This document shows positions 10,780 to 21,495 of a stretch of DNA of 64,000 bases, piece after piece. The notes beneath the pieces are model-generated. The model was not told where the DNA came from. It was given only the letters and a program-made list of their open reading frames with translations, and ran no database searches. The position numbers and the translations under genes were made by a program. Source of the DNA: Aldrovandia affinis. Lineage: Eukaryota; Chordata; Actinopteri; Notacanthiformes; Halosauridae. Positions within the stretch are counted from its first letter, which is position 1; each line of letters starts with the position of its first letter. The stretch spans positions 131,001 to 195,000 of the forward strand of contig JAINUG010000471.1 in assembly GCA_029706075.1 (NCBI GenBank), written 5' to 3'.

Positions 10780-11233
10780 ATCTGATCCGCCATTCTCTTC
10801 TAGCGTATGAAGAATTGGTCTAATTTTTAACCTTTAAACATTAAGCATTAAAGAGTGTTAACGTGACCATTTCTATCACTTCTCATTTCAGGCAGCTATC
10901 AGGCAGGTCAGTATTATTTCCAGACAAATTCTGTGGAATGACCGTGAAATACTCCTCAACCCACATCTTGTTTGTACATTTTTATTTTTGGCCAATTACA
11001 TTAATGTATATTTAAAACAAAATCGCATGCTCATCCGTGATTGGTACCAGGTAATCTTGAGTTGGTTCTAATCCTGCAGCGTGCAATCCTAAAATATATC
11101 CTCGATATATAATCCTGTGCAAGCCCAGCATGCCTTTGCTTTCTCTGGCATAGGACATTTATGTAGTACTACAATTTTACTACTAAAAACACTATGCAGT
11201 AAAAAAGTAAAGAATGTAAGCGGTTTAGTGTCA

Positions 11234-11247
11234 GTTGCCGTGGCAAC
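11234..11247. promoter_or_regulatory. RFX/X-box-like palindrome
   Basis: GTTGCCGTGGCAAC is a perfect palindrome in both arms (GTTGCC and GGCAAC, 2-bp spacer), the established RFX-family site. Binding is inferred only. Confidence 0.5.
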
Positions 11248-12237
11248 GGGCCGTGTGCCTCATTGTTCCACCAGCGGGAGAATTCTGCTCGTCCCCGCTG
11301 TGGCTCGGGAAGTGGGTGGCCATCTAGGTTAAGAATTTAGATCATTTCCTTGCAGTATTTTTGGTCAAATCCACATTGTTCCCCCCCTCAAATTAGGTGT
11401 TAAACCTAGCGTAAATGGTTTAATGGCATGGCCCAATGTTGCAATTCACGAGGTTAAAAGAAGAATGTGATGCGATTTGAGCAGAATGAGATGCGGGGCG
11501 ATGCAGCGAAGGCTTGCGCGTGAGCCCAGCTCCCGCCGGGATCGTTAATCACATCCAGAGGGTTAATCACATCTCTCCTGAAGGCAAAGCACCTGTCAAA
11601 ATCTCACCTCCATCTTTTCTCAGAGCTGTGACAAAACGGCACAGTACATTTTATTATCGGTTTGCGTAGCCGACACCCTCCCCGGTTGACGTCCAGTAGC
11701 TACGCCATTTACATTTTTCATAAGCCACACGGCTTCCTATTTAGCGCAACATATCTGGTTAAGTATCTCCTGCTGAACCTCCAACAGCGTGTGACTGCTT
11801 CAATGTCTTTTGGCTGATCACAGATGTGGTGCACGCTGCATTCGATTCACATTAAGGTCTATAAACCTCACGAGCCAGTGGGCAGAAAGTTGCTTTGCCT
11901 TCAGGGAACACCGACCTGCACAATTGATGACAGACATCGATCATCCCGCGGTTCCAGCTCGGTCACGCAGCTCGCGGGAGGATTCGCTGTGACGTCACGG
12001 GCGCGTCACAGAGCGCTGCTGTAGACCGTTCTGCGTGACCTCATTCCTCATTCCTCTCTCAGGACATTCGACGCTGCTAGGTGTGGACAGGGTTCCCCCG
12101 CTCAAATCAAATTTCCATTTTCATGACAAATTTAAGGTTTTCAATTTCTTTTTTTCCTTTTTTTTTGCGACTGACGCAAAAATTGCCTTTACTTTCATAG
12201 CTTAACACGTTTTGTTGCCAGTGCAAATACACATACT

Positions 12238-12240
<3 letters not shown>

Positions 12241-12279
<39 letters not shown>
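12241..12279. repeat. GT/GA microsatellite
   Basis: About 14 GT units followed by five GA units. Confidence 0.95.
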
Positions 12280-12525
12280 ACAGCTGTTGCAGGTGGCAAC
12301 AGTGGCAAGGGAACAGACATTTTGTGGTAATGTTATTGGAAAAGAATAAAAATATATATATAACGTTGCAACCAGCCAGTACTCAAGGACTAAACCCACA
12401 GATAACCTGGAGATTGCTGGAGATTGCTCGAGCTAAGTCATTCTGGTACGGCCACAAGACAATAATCACAGATATAACATTTTGCACTGTATTCCCATTA
12501 TTGCTCTGTGCTAGATAGTTTGGTA

Positions 12526-12542
12526 GACTGCCCCCTGCTGGC
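12526..12542 (-). promoter_or_regulatory. CTCF-like motif
   Basis: The minus strand reads GCCAGCAGGGGGCAGTC, a close match to the CTCF core CCASYAGRKGGC. It lies outside any SINE that I recognise. Confidence 0.5.
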
Positions 12543-13599
12543 AAAATCGGCAAAACCTCTTCCAGCAACTAACTGGCCTTCCGAGGAGGTCTCAAATCCC
12601 TGTACTGACCAAGACCAGTTCTCCTTAGCATTGGCCACCAGGCAGTAATAGGCAACGGGGCAACATGGCCGCAGATGAGAAAGAGAAGATAACACTTTAT
12701 TGTCTGCTAACACAGAACATAGTTTTGCATCCAAACAGCTTCCCATACACCACCATATTACATGTGCACAAACCATAACAACACAAAACATCGGTGCATA
12801 TTATCACACATATGTCAGTCTGGTGTGCTGTCAAACTGAGTGGCCTTGTGTCTGTGGCCAAACACAAACAGTGCGGTCATCCAGCACCCACAACAATACC
12901 CCATGACATTAGCGGCCATTCTACACAACCTGCGCGAAGCAGCTTGATTTGTCGCTAGTGTGTGAGCACTGCCGTCGGTGTGATTTAGAAACTCTCTTCC
13001 CTTAATCTCTTTGAAGCCTGAGTCATCGGGAAGGCCAGCATAGGCTATGCTTCCATCCTCCTTCCTATCCAGAGAGACGTGAGACTCTCGTATTTGCATG
13101 CCGTCTAACCCAGGGGATCCTTACAGTACAAACAGGCCCTTTACGACGTGACCTACATACACATGAGAGCTCATCACCGCTGCTGTAGTCATCGCTCTCT
13201 CCGCTGCCAGAGATCAAAGGCCCTTAATCAATGTCACCACGGACCATCCACCGCACACACGTCTCGCCTTGTTTGTGTGCAGACAGGGTTTTCTCTCAAA
13301 GGTTCATAAACGTAGGACACACCGAGAGCACTTTTGTGATCATCGGTCAGCACCATTAACTGATGAAATGAACACAGAGGCCATCGATTCTCTCTTCTGG
13401 GTGGTGGGTGTAGGAGGCGTGGTTCTCACAGCCGGGGGTTATGTAAAACAGATTTCTTTCTTTTCTTTCATCTTTTCATCTTTTCTCCCCCCTCCTCCCC
13501 TAGTTTCGGGGTACAGCTGTGCCATCTGCGACCGTGTGCGAGGGGCGTTTCAGCTGAAGCACGTGCCGTCCTGAGCCACGCGTGCGCTATCGGGCAGAG

Positions 13600-14575
13600 C
13601 TAATGCCCCACTAATGCCCCACTAATGCCCCACTAACGCCCCGATAACGCCCCACTAACGCCCCGATAACACCCTGATAACACCCCACTAACGCCCCGAT
13701 AACACCCTGATAACGCCCCTGATAACGCCCCACTAACGCCCCACTAACGCCCCACTAACGCCCGATAACGCCCTGATAACGCCCCACTAACGCCCCGATA
13801 ACACCCTGATAACGCCCCGCCCCACTAACGCCCCACTAACGCCCCGATAACGCCCCGATAACACCCTGATAACACCCTGATAACGCCCCACTAACGCCCC
13901 ACTAACGCCCCACTAACGCCCGATAACACCCCTGATAACACCCCACTAACGCCCCCGATAACACCCTGATAACACCCTGATAACGCCCCACTAACGCCCC
14001 ACTAACGCCCCGATAACACCCTGATAACGCCCTGATAACGCCCCACTAACGCCCCACTAACGCCCCACTAACGCCCCGATAACACCCTGATAACGCCCCA
14101 CTAACGCCCCACTAACGCCCCGATAACACCCTGATAACGCCCCACTAACGCCCCGATAACGCCCTGATAACGCCCCACTAACGCCCGATAACGCCCCACT
14201 AACGCCCCGATAACACCCCACTAACGCCCCACTAACGCCCCGATAACACCCTGATAACGCCCCACTAACGCCCCACTAACGCCCCGATAACACCCTGATA
14301 ACGCCCCACTAACGCCCCGATAACACCCCACTAACGCCCCACTAACGCCCGATAACACCCTGATAACGCCCTGATAACGCCCCACTAACGCCCCGATAAC
14401 ACCCCACTAACGCCCGATAACGCCCCGATAACGCCCCCGATAACACCCCGATAACGCCCCACTAACGCCCCACTAACGCCCCACTAACGCCCCGATAACG
14501 CCCCACTAACGCCCGATAACGCCCCGATAACGCCCCACTAACGCCCCGATAACGCCCCCCGCTAACGCACCGCTA
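13600..14575. repeat. Minisatellite of 11-bp C-rich units
   Basis: About 88 units, nearly all 11 bp, of three main kinds: CCCCACTAACG, CCCCGATAACG and CCCTGATAACA, with a few 10- or 12-bp variants. The kinds recur in mixed order (often ACT, GAT, TGAT). The minus strand has GGGG runs every 11 bases. The edges are unit-like but degenerate (CTATCGGGC on the left, GCTAACGCACCGC on the right). Confidence 0.97.
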
Positions 14576-14645
14576 GAGCACCTGTCAAAATCTTGCATAG
14601 AGAAAGGAGACAAACTGGAAATGCTTAAAAACATTTTGCCTCTCA

Positions 14646-14795
14646 TGTGGTCTAGCGCTAAGAGTGTAGAGCAAACACTGGCCATGGCGACAGGGGTTCG
14701 ATTCCACCGGTCCCACCAGTTTCGGCTCTGGTCGGGAGTGCCACTAGGGGGCGGCAATTTTATTCCTCCCCCCTCCGCTCCAGGGATAAAAGCCA
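14646..14795 (+). mobile_element. SINE-A fragment
   Basis: A diverged head (GTGGTCTAGCGCTAAGAGTG), intact B box GGTTCGATTCC and the first half of the body to CCTCCGCTCCAGGG. It carries a CTCF-like GTGCCACTAGGGGGCGG at 14739-14754. It ends before the 3' half. Confidence 0.8.
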
Positions 14796-15619
14796 AAGGA
14801 AAGAATCACTGCATATATGAGTGGTCATGCGTCGGTGACAGGCTTCGGCCTAGTCTTCAAGTTTATACATTGTTTCCGATAAAACTATACACAGTAATCA
14901 TTACACCTGAATGCAGGCTTCCACCACCACACCAAACTCACACTTCATTGACTGCACCTTCCTCGCTATTGCTATTGCGCGCCCACAGCGATTACAATCC
15001 GCACTGCAGTCAACTGCTTTGAGTGATCGTTTATTTGCATCGATTAAAACCATTCCACTTACTCATCCGAGTCTCCCTACACCACGTGGTGAAGCGCTAC
15101 AATACCAGTGTGGGAGACGTCATTCGAAAGGACGCTCTTCCCAGATTTTTGAGTTCAGAGGCGTCCTATGCGACACTACATCCCTACATGCCACCAGCTG
15201 AAGCAAGTCAAACAATTAGGAATGCTGGAAGCTGAATCCAACTGTGGGAAGAAATAAAAGACGCACCTTTTCCCCAAACAAGTCGCAGAGTACCAGAAGG
15301 GAAACGCATGGTGAGTTAGTGAGGAAGTGTTGGAGGATTGCTTTTTGGATTGTTTTGAGAACCCCGTTTTGTGTACCGACGATTGCATGTTTGAGGAACT
15401 GAACTGGATTTGGGACACCGGATTACGGACAAAGACAAAGAGAAGGATTGTGGACTCTGTATGTTGTTTCCCCGATTACTCCATCCTTTTTTTGTGTTTT
15501 TGAAAAGCAATCTGTTTAATAAACATTGTTTGTTTGGAAAACTGCCTCCTCCAGATTTCTTCGATTGCCTACACCCTCTGAAAAGGACCTTGAGTGCCAC
15601 CCCACCCCCAGTGGCCCTA
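14796..15619. other. Unclassified stretch, possible old LTR-like end
   Basis: At about 15480-15540 a T-rich segment leads to TTTAATAAACATTGTTTG, a poly(A)-signal context like those in fish LTRs. No terminal repeat or partner copy is present, so this is only a suggestion. No exon seen. Confidence 0.35.
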
Positions 15620-15658
15620 CAATATATATATTATATATATATATTATACATATATACA
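15620..15658. repeat. AT-rich TATA microsatellite
   Basis: TA/TATATT alternation, weakly palindromic. Confidence 0.9.
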
Positions 15659-15789
15659 CAAACATGAGCTGGGTTCCCTCAAGCAAGACTCCCTTCAGAA
15701 CTCCAGAATGGTTACACAGCTCCGTCTGGGGGAATCGGTTCTGTTCAAACGGAAAGCGAATGTTCCGTTCTTGGTCATAAGAGCTTAGG

Positions 15790-15925
15790 GATGAAAAGAG
15801 AGCAGTGCCAGAGGGAACAGAGGGGGAGGGGAGAGAGGGAGAGAGATGTAGAGAGAGGAAAGAGAGAGGACAGAAGAGGGTCAGAGAGAGGAACGAGGGA
15901 GGGACAAAGAGAGAGAGAGAAAGAG
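15790..15925. repeat. GA-rich purine tract
   Basis: About 130 bp of imperfect GAGAGGGA-type purine sequence. Confidence 0.85.
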
Positions 15926-16202
15926 GCCTTTGGTACGTGAGCGCACAGCCTCCTTTGGAGTATGTGAAAATCTCTCGGTTGCTCTGTTTTCCTGAGATAG
16001 CTCTTTCGGTTCCTATGCTCCTGCCTGCAGCCCTAACTACACCCCTAACTGCAGGCATACGTTCCATTTCGCACCCCTGGCAGAGCACCTACAGAGGGTA
16101 CGAAACTGCTGCATCTGTACCCATAACATTTTAAACACTATTTAAATTTTTTTAAATAACTTTTTCCCCTTTTTGGAACGCCCAGTCGTACTCTAAGCCA
16201 CA

Positions 16203-16499
16203 GGATGCAGACCGTGGGGCTCATCCACACACTAGAACAGTGTCTTAACAGGATGCAGACTGTGGGGCTGATCCACACACTAGAACAGTGTCTTAACAGG
16301 ATGCAGACCGTGGGGCTCATCAGTGTCTTAACAGGATGCACCGTGGGGCTCACTAGAACAGTGTCTTAACAGGATGCAGACCGTGGGGCTCATCCACACA
16401 CTAACAGGAGAACAGTGTCTTAACAGGTCTTAACAGACCGTGGGGCTCATCCACACACTAGAACAGTGTCTTAACAGGATACAGACCGTGGGGCTCATT
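16203..16499. repeat. 48-bp minisatellite (about 6 units)
   Basis: Unit GGATGCAGACCGTGGGGCTC, then ATCCACACACTAGAACAGTG, then TCTTAACA. Later units are internally deleted (16321-16370) or partly duplicated (16405-16435). The array ends directly against a headless SINE-B. Confidence 0.95.
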
Positions 16500-16850
16500 G
16501 TCATATGAGTGTGAGCTGCCTATCAGGGACATGGTTCGAAATCCGTCTCTGCCAGACCGGCCCTGGCCGTTACTCCCGATCGGGGGCGGGGACGTTTGGC
16601 TGTCCACTCCCGAGGGAGGGGGGAGGGTGGTCGGCACGAACTCGCTGTGACGCACATAAGGGTGTCTCCAGAAAGGGGGTCAGTGAGTTCCGTCTCGAAG
16701 GAGGCAGATCATCGCCGGCCTCGGAGAGTAGCTTGCCCCGTAGAGACGGGCGGCGAGTTCATGTGGGGGTTAATCAAAATAAATAGAGGGTATAATTGGC
16801 TTCCAAATTGGGGAGAGAAAAAATCAGCAACAAAATTTAAATAATTAAAA
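16500..16850 (+). mobile_element. SINE-B copy lacking its tRNA head
   Basis: Starts at ATGAGTGTGAGCTGCCTATC and runs through B box GGTTCGAAATCC, the GATCGGGGGCGG block and the tail AGGGTATAATTGGCTTCCAA to an A-rich end. The A-box part is missing where the minisatellite abuts. Confidence 0.9.
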
Positions 16851-17046
16851 ACAAATTGAGAACATATACAGCATGAGAGCGATGATGGTAGTGTGACTTG
16901 TGTTTTTGTTTGCAAAACAATCTGCATTTTCTACTCATTACAAAACTCACTAGCTCAGTTTTAATCAGTCTATAGGTGAGCCTGTATTTCCTTGAATATA
17001 TACATCACAATCATGCTAAACCATCATACATTTACTTACAGTATAG

Positions 17047-17607
17047 CAGTGGTTCCCAACCTAGATCCTGGGGACCCCCTGTGTGCGCTGGTGTTTGTTA
17101 CTGCCAGTCTCTTGATTAATTAAGGTTGTTGAAAACATCTGTGTAAGTTCTACCATCATTTTCTTTTGCTTATTTTAACAGAATGCAGGTTTGGCTCATT
17201 ACCAATTTCTCTGTCATTGAATTCTTCATTTTCTACAAATGGTTTCAGTGACCAGCTGTCCACTTTCAAACATTAGGCCCCCACTGATTTCACCTGTCAG
17301 TCTACAATTGAATCAATTAATTAAATATGTAACCTCCTTTTAAAGGAATCGTGTCATATAGCGCATTACAGAAAATGAGAGCATTAGTTGACCTGACTGA
17401 CTGACTAATTCCTGGGATGTGAATATGGGACGTTTATTGTTCATGGCATGCATATGGCCTTAAGAGAGTAAATCATGCTTTAATAGAAATAAAAAGTGTC
17501 AAATTAAGAACAATTAGCAGCTAGTTACAATAGAGAGGCTGCAATTATGGTTGGAATGAAAACCAGCGTACACACGGAGTCCCCAGAACCGAGGTTAGGA
17601 ACCACTG
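17047..17607. mobile_element. Non-autonomous hAT-type element (561 bp)
   Basis: Terminal inverted repeats of about 45-50 bp, starting CAGTGGTTCCCAACCTAGAT and ending in the inverted AGGTTAGGAACCACTG. The CAGTGGTTCC terminus is characteristic of hAT elements. I cannot find a matching 8-bp duplication (CAGTATAG against CTTAGGCT). No transposase frame. Confidence 0.75.
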
Positions 17608-17959
17608 CTTAGGCTACTTATATTTTTGGAGCTGTACAGTACATGTATTTATAGACAGGGACATGAATTATGAATCAATCGATCAATCAAATCCTTTATT
17701 TATGCAGGGAAGCCCCACTGAGACCTTAGCCTCATTCGCAGTGGGGCTCTGCTACAAGGCACAAGTAAAAACATCATATCAAATATACGAATAATAATAA
17801 GAGATAATACAACACATACGACAGAGACCGGAACAATCAAATACACTTTACATTCCAATAAAGCATGTACAACTTTCGGTGAGTTGGGTATGTAAAATAG
17901 TTCAGAAATGGCTCAAGGGTACCAGATACTGTATTTAAATTCAGTAAAAAAATAAAAAG

Positions 17960-18704
17960 TTAAAAGTTATTCCAGATATTGGGCGCATTAATATGGAAAG
18001 CTTTCTTGGTAAAAATCTGTTGAGGAGAATGTAACTTCTAGAACAAGGCAATCTTGAGTAGGCGTACTGTACTTAGTCTGTCTGACTGTCAAGAGAGATG
18101 AGATGTGTGCAGGTAATTTATGTGAAGGGGCATTGTAAATGAATAGTAAAATATGCGCTTTTCTTCTCATAGAGTACAGCTCACAGCGATGCGTGTGGAA
18201 GGGGACACCAGTAATGAACCTGAGTGCACTATGGCCAACACAACCCAGAGGGTTCAGAGCCATGGCAGGGGAATTAATATAACTGATGTCACCATAATCA
18301 AGGATCAACATTAAAGTTGCCTGAACTATTTTTCTTCAACTTTCAAAAGTAAAACATGACTTATTCCTGTAAAGAAACCCAAATCTGTTTCTGAGTTTTT
18401 TTGGAAAGCTCTTCTACGTGTGTTCTGAAAGAAAGCCTGTCATGGATCCAGATACCCAGATATTTATACTGTATGAGGACACACATTCAATTAGGGCTCC
18501 ATTCAGAGTACAACTGTTATAGTCAAAGTCCTTAGGGGACTCAGAGAATAACATAGATTTAGTTTTCTCTGCATTACGCACTAGCTTGAGGTCATGTAAG
18601 GACTTCTGAACCAAATTAAAATTTGTCTGTAAGTTTTGCACAGCTAAAATCATAGAGGAGGCACAAGAATAAATCCCTGTATCTTCAGCATAAAAGTGTA
18701 TCTT
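17960..18704 (-). pseudogene. LINE-B reverse transcriptase motif C and C-terminal region (broken)
   Basis: The minus strand begins with HFYAEDTGIYS, where the catalytic YADD box has become YAED (18681-18692). It continues with LQTNFNLVQKSLHDLKLV and NAEKTKSMLFSE after a frame change, then LDYGDISYIN and HSALRFITG, motifs typical of the region downstream of the RT active site in fish L2/CR1-like LINEs. Stops and frameshifts separate the parts, and it is not functional. Confidence 0.8.
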
Positions 18705-18950
18705 GGCCTCCCGCGTGGTCTAGTGGTTTCAATGTCCGACAAGACGTTCGCTGTGCACAGGAGTGGCTCTGGGCTGCCAGAGTTACGGTCCGACGGAGGG
18801 GGACGGAAGTGCCGTGCACAGGAGGAGACGAGACTTTGCCTTCGTGGCCGCCGGTCACAGGGCTACGGCAGCGAACTACAGGGAGGGATTGACCTGAAAA
18901 TAGCGGGTGTAATTGGCTACCAAATAGGGAGAAATTTCACACATTTCACA
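18705..18950 (+). mobile_element. SINE-A copy with internal deletion, inside LINE-B
   Basis: Head GGCCTCCCGCGTGGTCTAGT is joined directly to the AGGAGTGGCTCTGGGCTGCC region. About 120 bp including the B box and the CTCF-like block are missing. The tail GTGTAATTGGCTACCAAATA is present. No clear target-site duplication. The LINE-B codons expected here, between RT motifs A and C, are absent, so the SINE replaces rather than simply splits the LINE. Confidence 0.8.
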
Positions 18951-18952
18951 CA

Positions 18953-19603
18953 ATCTGTGTAGGAGTGAATAGTGATCAACCGTGTCAAAAGCCCTGGATA
19001 CATTGATAAAGAGAGCAGCACAATACTGCTTTTTCTCAAGAGCACAAACAACATTCACAACAAGTGAAGCTGCGGAGATGGTACTGTGACCACATCTGAA
19101 ACCAGACTGTACTGTATTCAATATGATGTTTACCCTAGCCAAAAAGGTTATTTATTAATTGCCAACAATTAATCAAGTATTACAACATTTTTGAAAGACA
19201 GGAAAGCTTAGAGATTGGCCTATAATTATTAAAATCTCCAGCATCCCCACCTTTGTGAAGAGGAGTAACACGCCCTGCTTTCCAAACTTCAGCAATAATT
19301 CCTGAATCAATATATAAACTAAACAAGTCGGCAATAGACTCTGCAAGAAAGTGAGCTGAGATTTGTAATAAAAGTGGTTCCAGTTGATCTGCGCCAAGAG
19401 AATTCTGTTTTACATCAATACAGGCCCAGGGGTTAAACACACACACAGTATTAAATGGTTCAAAACACAAACGATTAGTCTCCCTAGCAGGTTGGGCACC
19501 AGGATAAACAAGATCAGATTGTGTAGTACAGTTCATGCCAACACATTTTTATACTGTAATATGAGGTTCAAGGCAAAGACTTCCCCATTCCACAGACTGT
19601 ACT
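18953..19603 (-). pseudogene. LINE-B reverse transcriptase N-terminal motifs (broken)
   Basis: Minus-strand reading gives HKGGDAGDFNNYRPIS, QSGFRCGHST and ALFINVSRAFDTVDH. These are the finger motifs and motif A of an L2/CR1-type RT. The motif A aspartate (usually F-I-D) reads asparagine (F-I-N). Frames shift between the blocks, and motif B (PQGS) is missing. Confidence 0.8.
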
Positions 19604-19813
19604 CCGGGGGGTATTCAAACCCAGGCCTCGAGGGCCGCAGTGTCTGCAGGTATTTGCTCCAACCCACGCACTACACCACCTGATTTTGAATAATTAGTTT
19701 ACCTCCTTGGTCCAGGAAGCGAGCTCATTAGTGAAATCAGGTGGTGTAGTGCGTGGTTGGAGCAAATACCTGCAGACACTGCAGCCCTCAAGGCCTGGGT
19801 TTGAATACCCCTG
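19604..19813. mobile_element. Foldback MITE, hAT-like (about 210 bp), inside LINE-B
   Basis: Almost perfect arms: GGGGTATTCAAACCCAGGCC on the left and the inverted GGCCTGGGTTTGAATACCCC on the right, continuing through GTCTGCAGGTATTTGCTCCA. The right end reads as CAGGGGTATTC in inverse, a hAT-type terminus. The 8-bp duplication is unclear, but a 20-bp imperfect direct repeat (19523-19542 and 19815-19835) brackets the region. Confidence 0.85.
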
Positions 19814-20504
19814 ATATAGTACATTTCATGCCAGCGCCAGAAATGCTGAATGAATGTCATTCAATCTATTAAAAATGAGAGCTGAGGAAATAAAATGGCC
19901 GTTAAAAGCATCACACATTGCCCTTTTGTCACTAGCGGGACCTGAATCTAAAACCATTTCCTGCAGAAGACCTTCAGTGTGTCGACCTTTAAGTGATTTT
20001 ACTGTCTTCCAAAAAGCTGCTGGATTATTTGTACTTTCAGACATGGATTTGAGATAATAGTTTGATTTATCTTTTTTTTTTTTTTTAACCACAAGACAAC
20101 ATCTGTTCCTGAGGCATCTGAGAGCTGACCAGTCAGTGGCCAGACCTGAGTTTCTGGCTTTGGCCCCGAGCTGCATTCCTTTCAAACAAAACCTCCCCAA
20201 GACCAGGAGTGAGCCAAGGGCTAGCCTTATTATTAATCCTGTACTTCCTATACGGGGCATGCTTATCAGCTATCATATTAAACAGAGGAGAAATATTGAA
20301 GAGCCAATTGAGTCTCTGGAATAGGTGAGACCAGTTAAATCACAGTGATTAAGATTGTGGAAGAAAGCCTGCTCACTGAATTGCCTGAAATGTCTCTTTG
20401 TAATCATTTGAGAGCCGGGTTTATTCATTTTGGGTCCCTAATGCAGGCAATTAGGGAATGATCGCTGACGTCCTGTGGGAAAATGCCACTTGCCCCGCTG
20501 TGCC
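19814..20504 (-). pseudogene. LINE-B endonuclease end and EN-RT linker (broken)
   Basis: On the minus strand DVSDHSLIACIRDPK contains the SDH motif that ends AP-type endonuclease domains. It is followed by FSEQAFFHNLNHSDL, HAPYRKYRI, RCLRNRCCLVVKK and AAFWKTVKSLKG, the linker usual in fish L2/CR1-like LINEs. Frames change near 20300 and at the A-run at about 20078-20092. Upstream endonuclease sequence is absent. Confidence 0.8.
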
Positions 20505-20789
20505 ACTGGCTAGTTTATTCTCTTAGTCCTTTTACAGAAAAATAAACCAAACCCCAAAACCTCTCCCCTCAGGCATGGCAGGCTGTGCTTTTATAACGGC
20601 CTAACGAAGGAAATGGCTCACAGCTGAGTTGATTGCTCATTAGCCTCAGGTGAGCCTGCCTGTAGGTGAGGCCGCTGCTGTCCAAGGCCCTGTAGTCCTC
20701 TCCAGGCTGTGGGAGGGAACAGGAGCACCTGCCAGCAGCCAAAAGGGAGGCGCAGCCCTCTCTACTCCTCCCTCCACCTCCCCCAGTGT
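20505..20789 (-). mobile_element. LTR-like sequence fused to LINE-B
   Basis: Minus strand: starts TGACACTGGGGGAGGTGGAG, has TATAAAAG (20588-20595), and an AATAAA box about 10 bp before the LINE-B junction (TAAACTAGCCAGTGG). Nearly identical to 26189-26553 in inverted orientation. Shorter than the copy at 3385-3829, which continues past AATAAA. Confidence 0.6.
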
Positions 20790-21268
20790 CATATGGAGTA
20801 TAAGGTAGCTGGTTCGTAAAAAAATCCCAAGAGTTCACAGGAGACAGGATAAGCCGATGATCAGGAGAGTGAGAGGCTACAAAGTCTTAGAAGGTGCCGT
20901 CGTCTTCGGAGTATGAAAGGTTGGTAGGGCAGGGCAGCAGCAATGAAAGACTCCCAGGTAATTCCAGTAAGGGAATATAGCAGTTAAAACTGGTTACTGA
21001 AAAGTTTAAAAAAAACGAATCACTAATAATTTAAGACAACTTAAGCAACCGGTACAAACAAACACCGCAAACAAAAAACAGCTTTTATATTGTGACCGGC
21101 ATGACGATATGATGGAGTGGAGACTGGAAACTGACTGAGCCCAGCAGCATCACATATACCCTGTCCAGACAGCTGTTTTTAAATCACTAACTCTAAATCT
21201 AAAAGCTAAATCACTGTGTTTATTTAATTTAACATTTCTCATGTTAACAGGGCTGCCTCGTGTTGGGG
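20790..21268. other. Unique stretch, nothing recognised
   Basis: No repeat family or exon recognised. Confidence 0.5.
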
Positions 21269-21495
21269 GTGGCAGTGTAGTGTAATGGTTAATGAACTGG
21301 GCTTGTAACTCGGAGGCTGCAGGTTCAATTCCCAGGTGGGGGCACTGCTGTTGTACCCTTGAGCTAAAGGTACTTAACCTGAATTGCTTCAGTAAAATAT
21401 CCAGCTGTATAAATGGATTGTATGTAAAGAAATGTAAACTGTGTAAGTCGCTCTGGATAAGAGTGTGTCTGAGTGTCTACTAAATGGCTAAAATG
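21269..21495 (+). mobile_element. SINE-V copy (V-SINE-like), near full length
   Basis: A tRNA-like head GTGGCAGTGTAGTGTAATGG, B box GGTTCAATTCC, core GTACTTAACCTGAATTGCTT with AGTAAAATATCCAGCTGTAT, and a 3' tail AAGTCGCTCTGGATAAGAG shared with LINE-A. Sharing a tail with a LINE is how V-SINEs are mobilised. Confidence 0.85.

Larger units (their letters stand above)
10780..13599. other. Largely unique stretch with candidate regulatory motifs
   Basis: No coding exon recognised. It contains an RFX-like palindrome (11234-11247), a GT/GA microsatellite (12241-12279) and a CTCF-like motif (12526-12542). Near 11550-11575 the text GTTAATCACATC occurs twice. The segment at 12680-12730 carries an antisense CAATAAAGTGTTATC that could be a LINE tail, at low confidence. 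Confidence 0.5.
17680..20504 (-). mobile_element. LINE-B, degenerate L2/CR1-group LINE
   Basis: On the minus strand, 5' to 3': endonuclease end, linker, reverse transcriptase pieces, C-terminal region, and a 3' UTR ending CATAAATAAAGGATTTGATT with a GATT-type tail. The 5' side is fused to an LTR-like sequence at about 20505. A foldback MITE (19604-19813) and a SINE-A (18705-18950) interrupt it. Many frameshifts and stops make it dead. An inverted partial copy of the 5' part lies at 26554-27125. Confidence 0.85.

Noticed and set aside
11588..14594. AGCACCTGTCAAAATCT occurring at about 11588 and 14577
   Set aside because: A single 17-bp match between distant sites is not unlikely in 64 kb and is not supported by flanking similarity.
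15023..15550. Solo LTR
   Set aside because: Only a poly(A)-signal context and T-rich text support it; no second copy, terminal dinucleotides or duplication were found.
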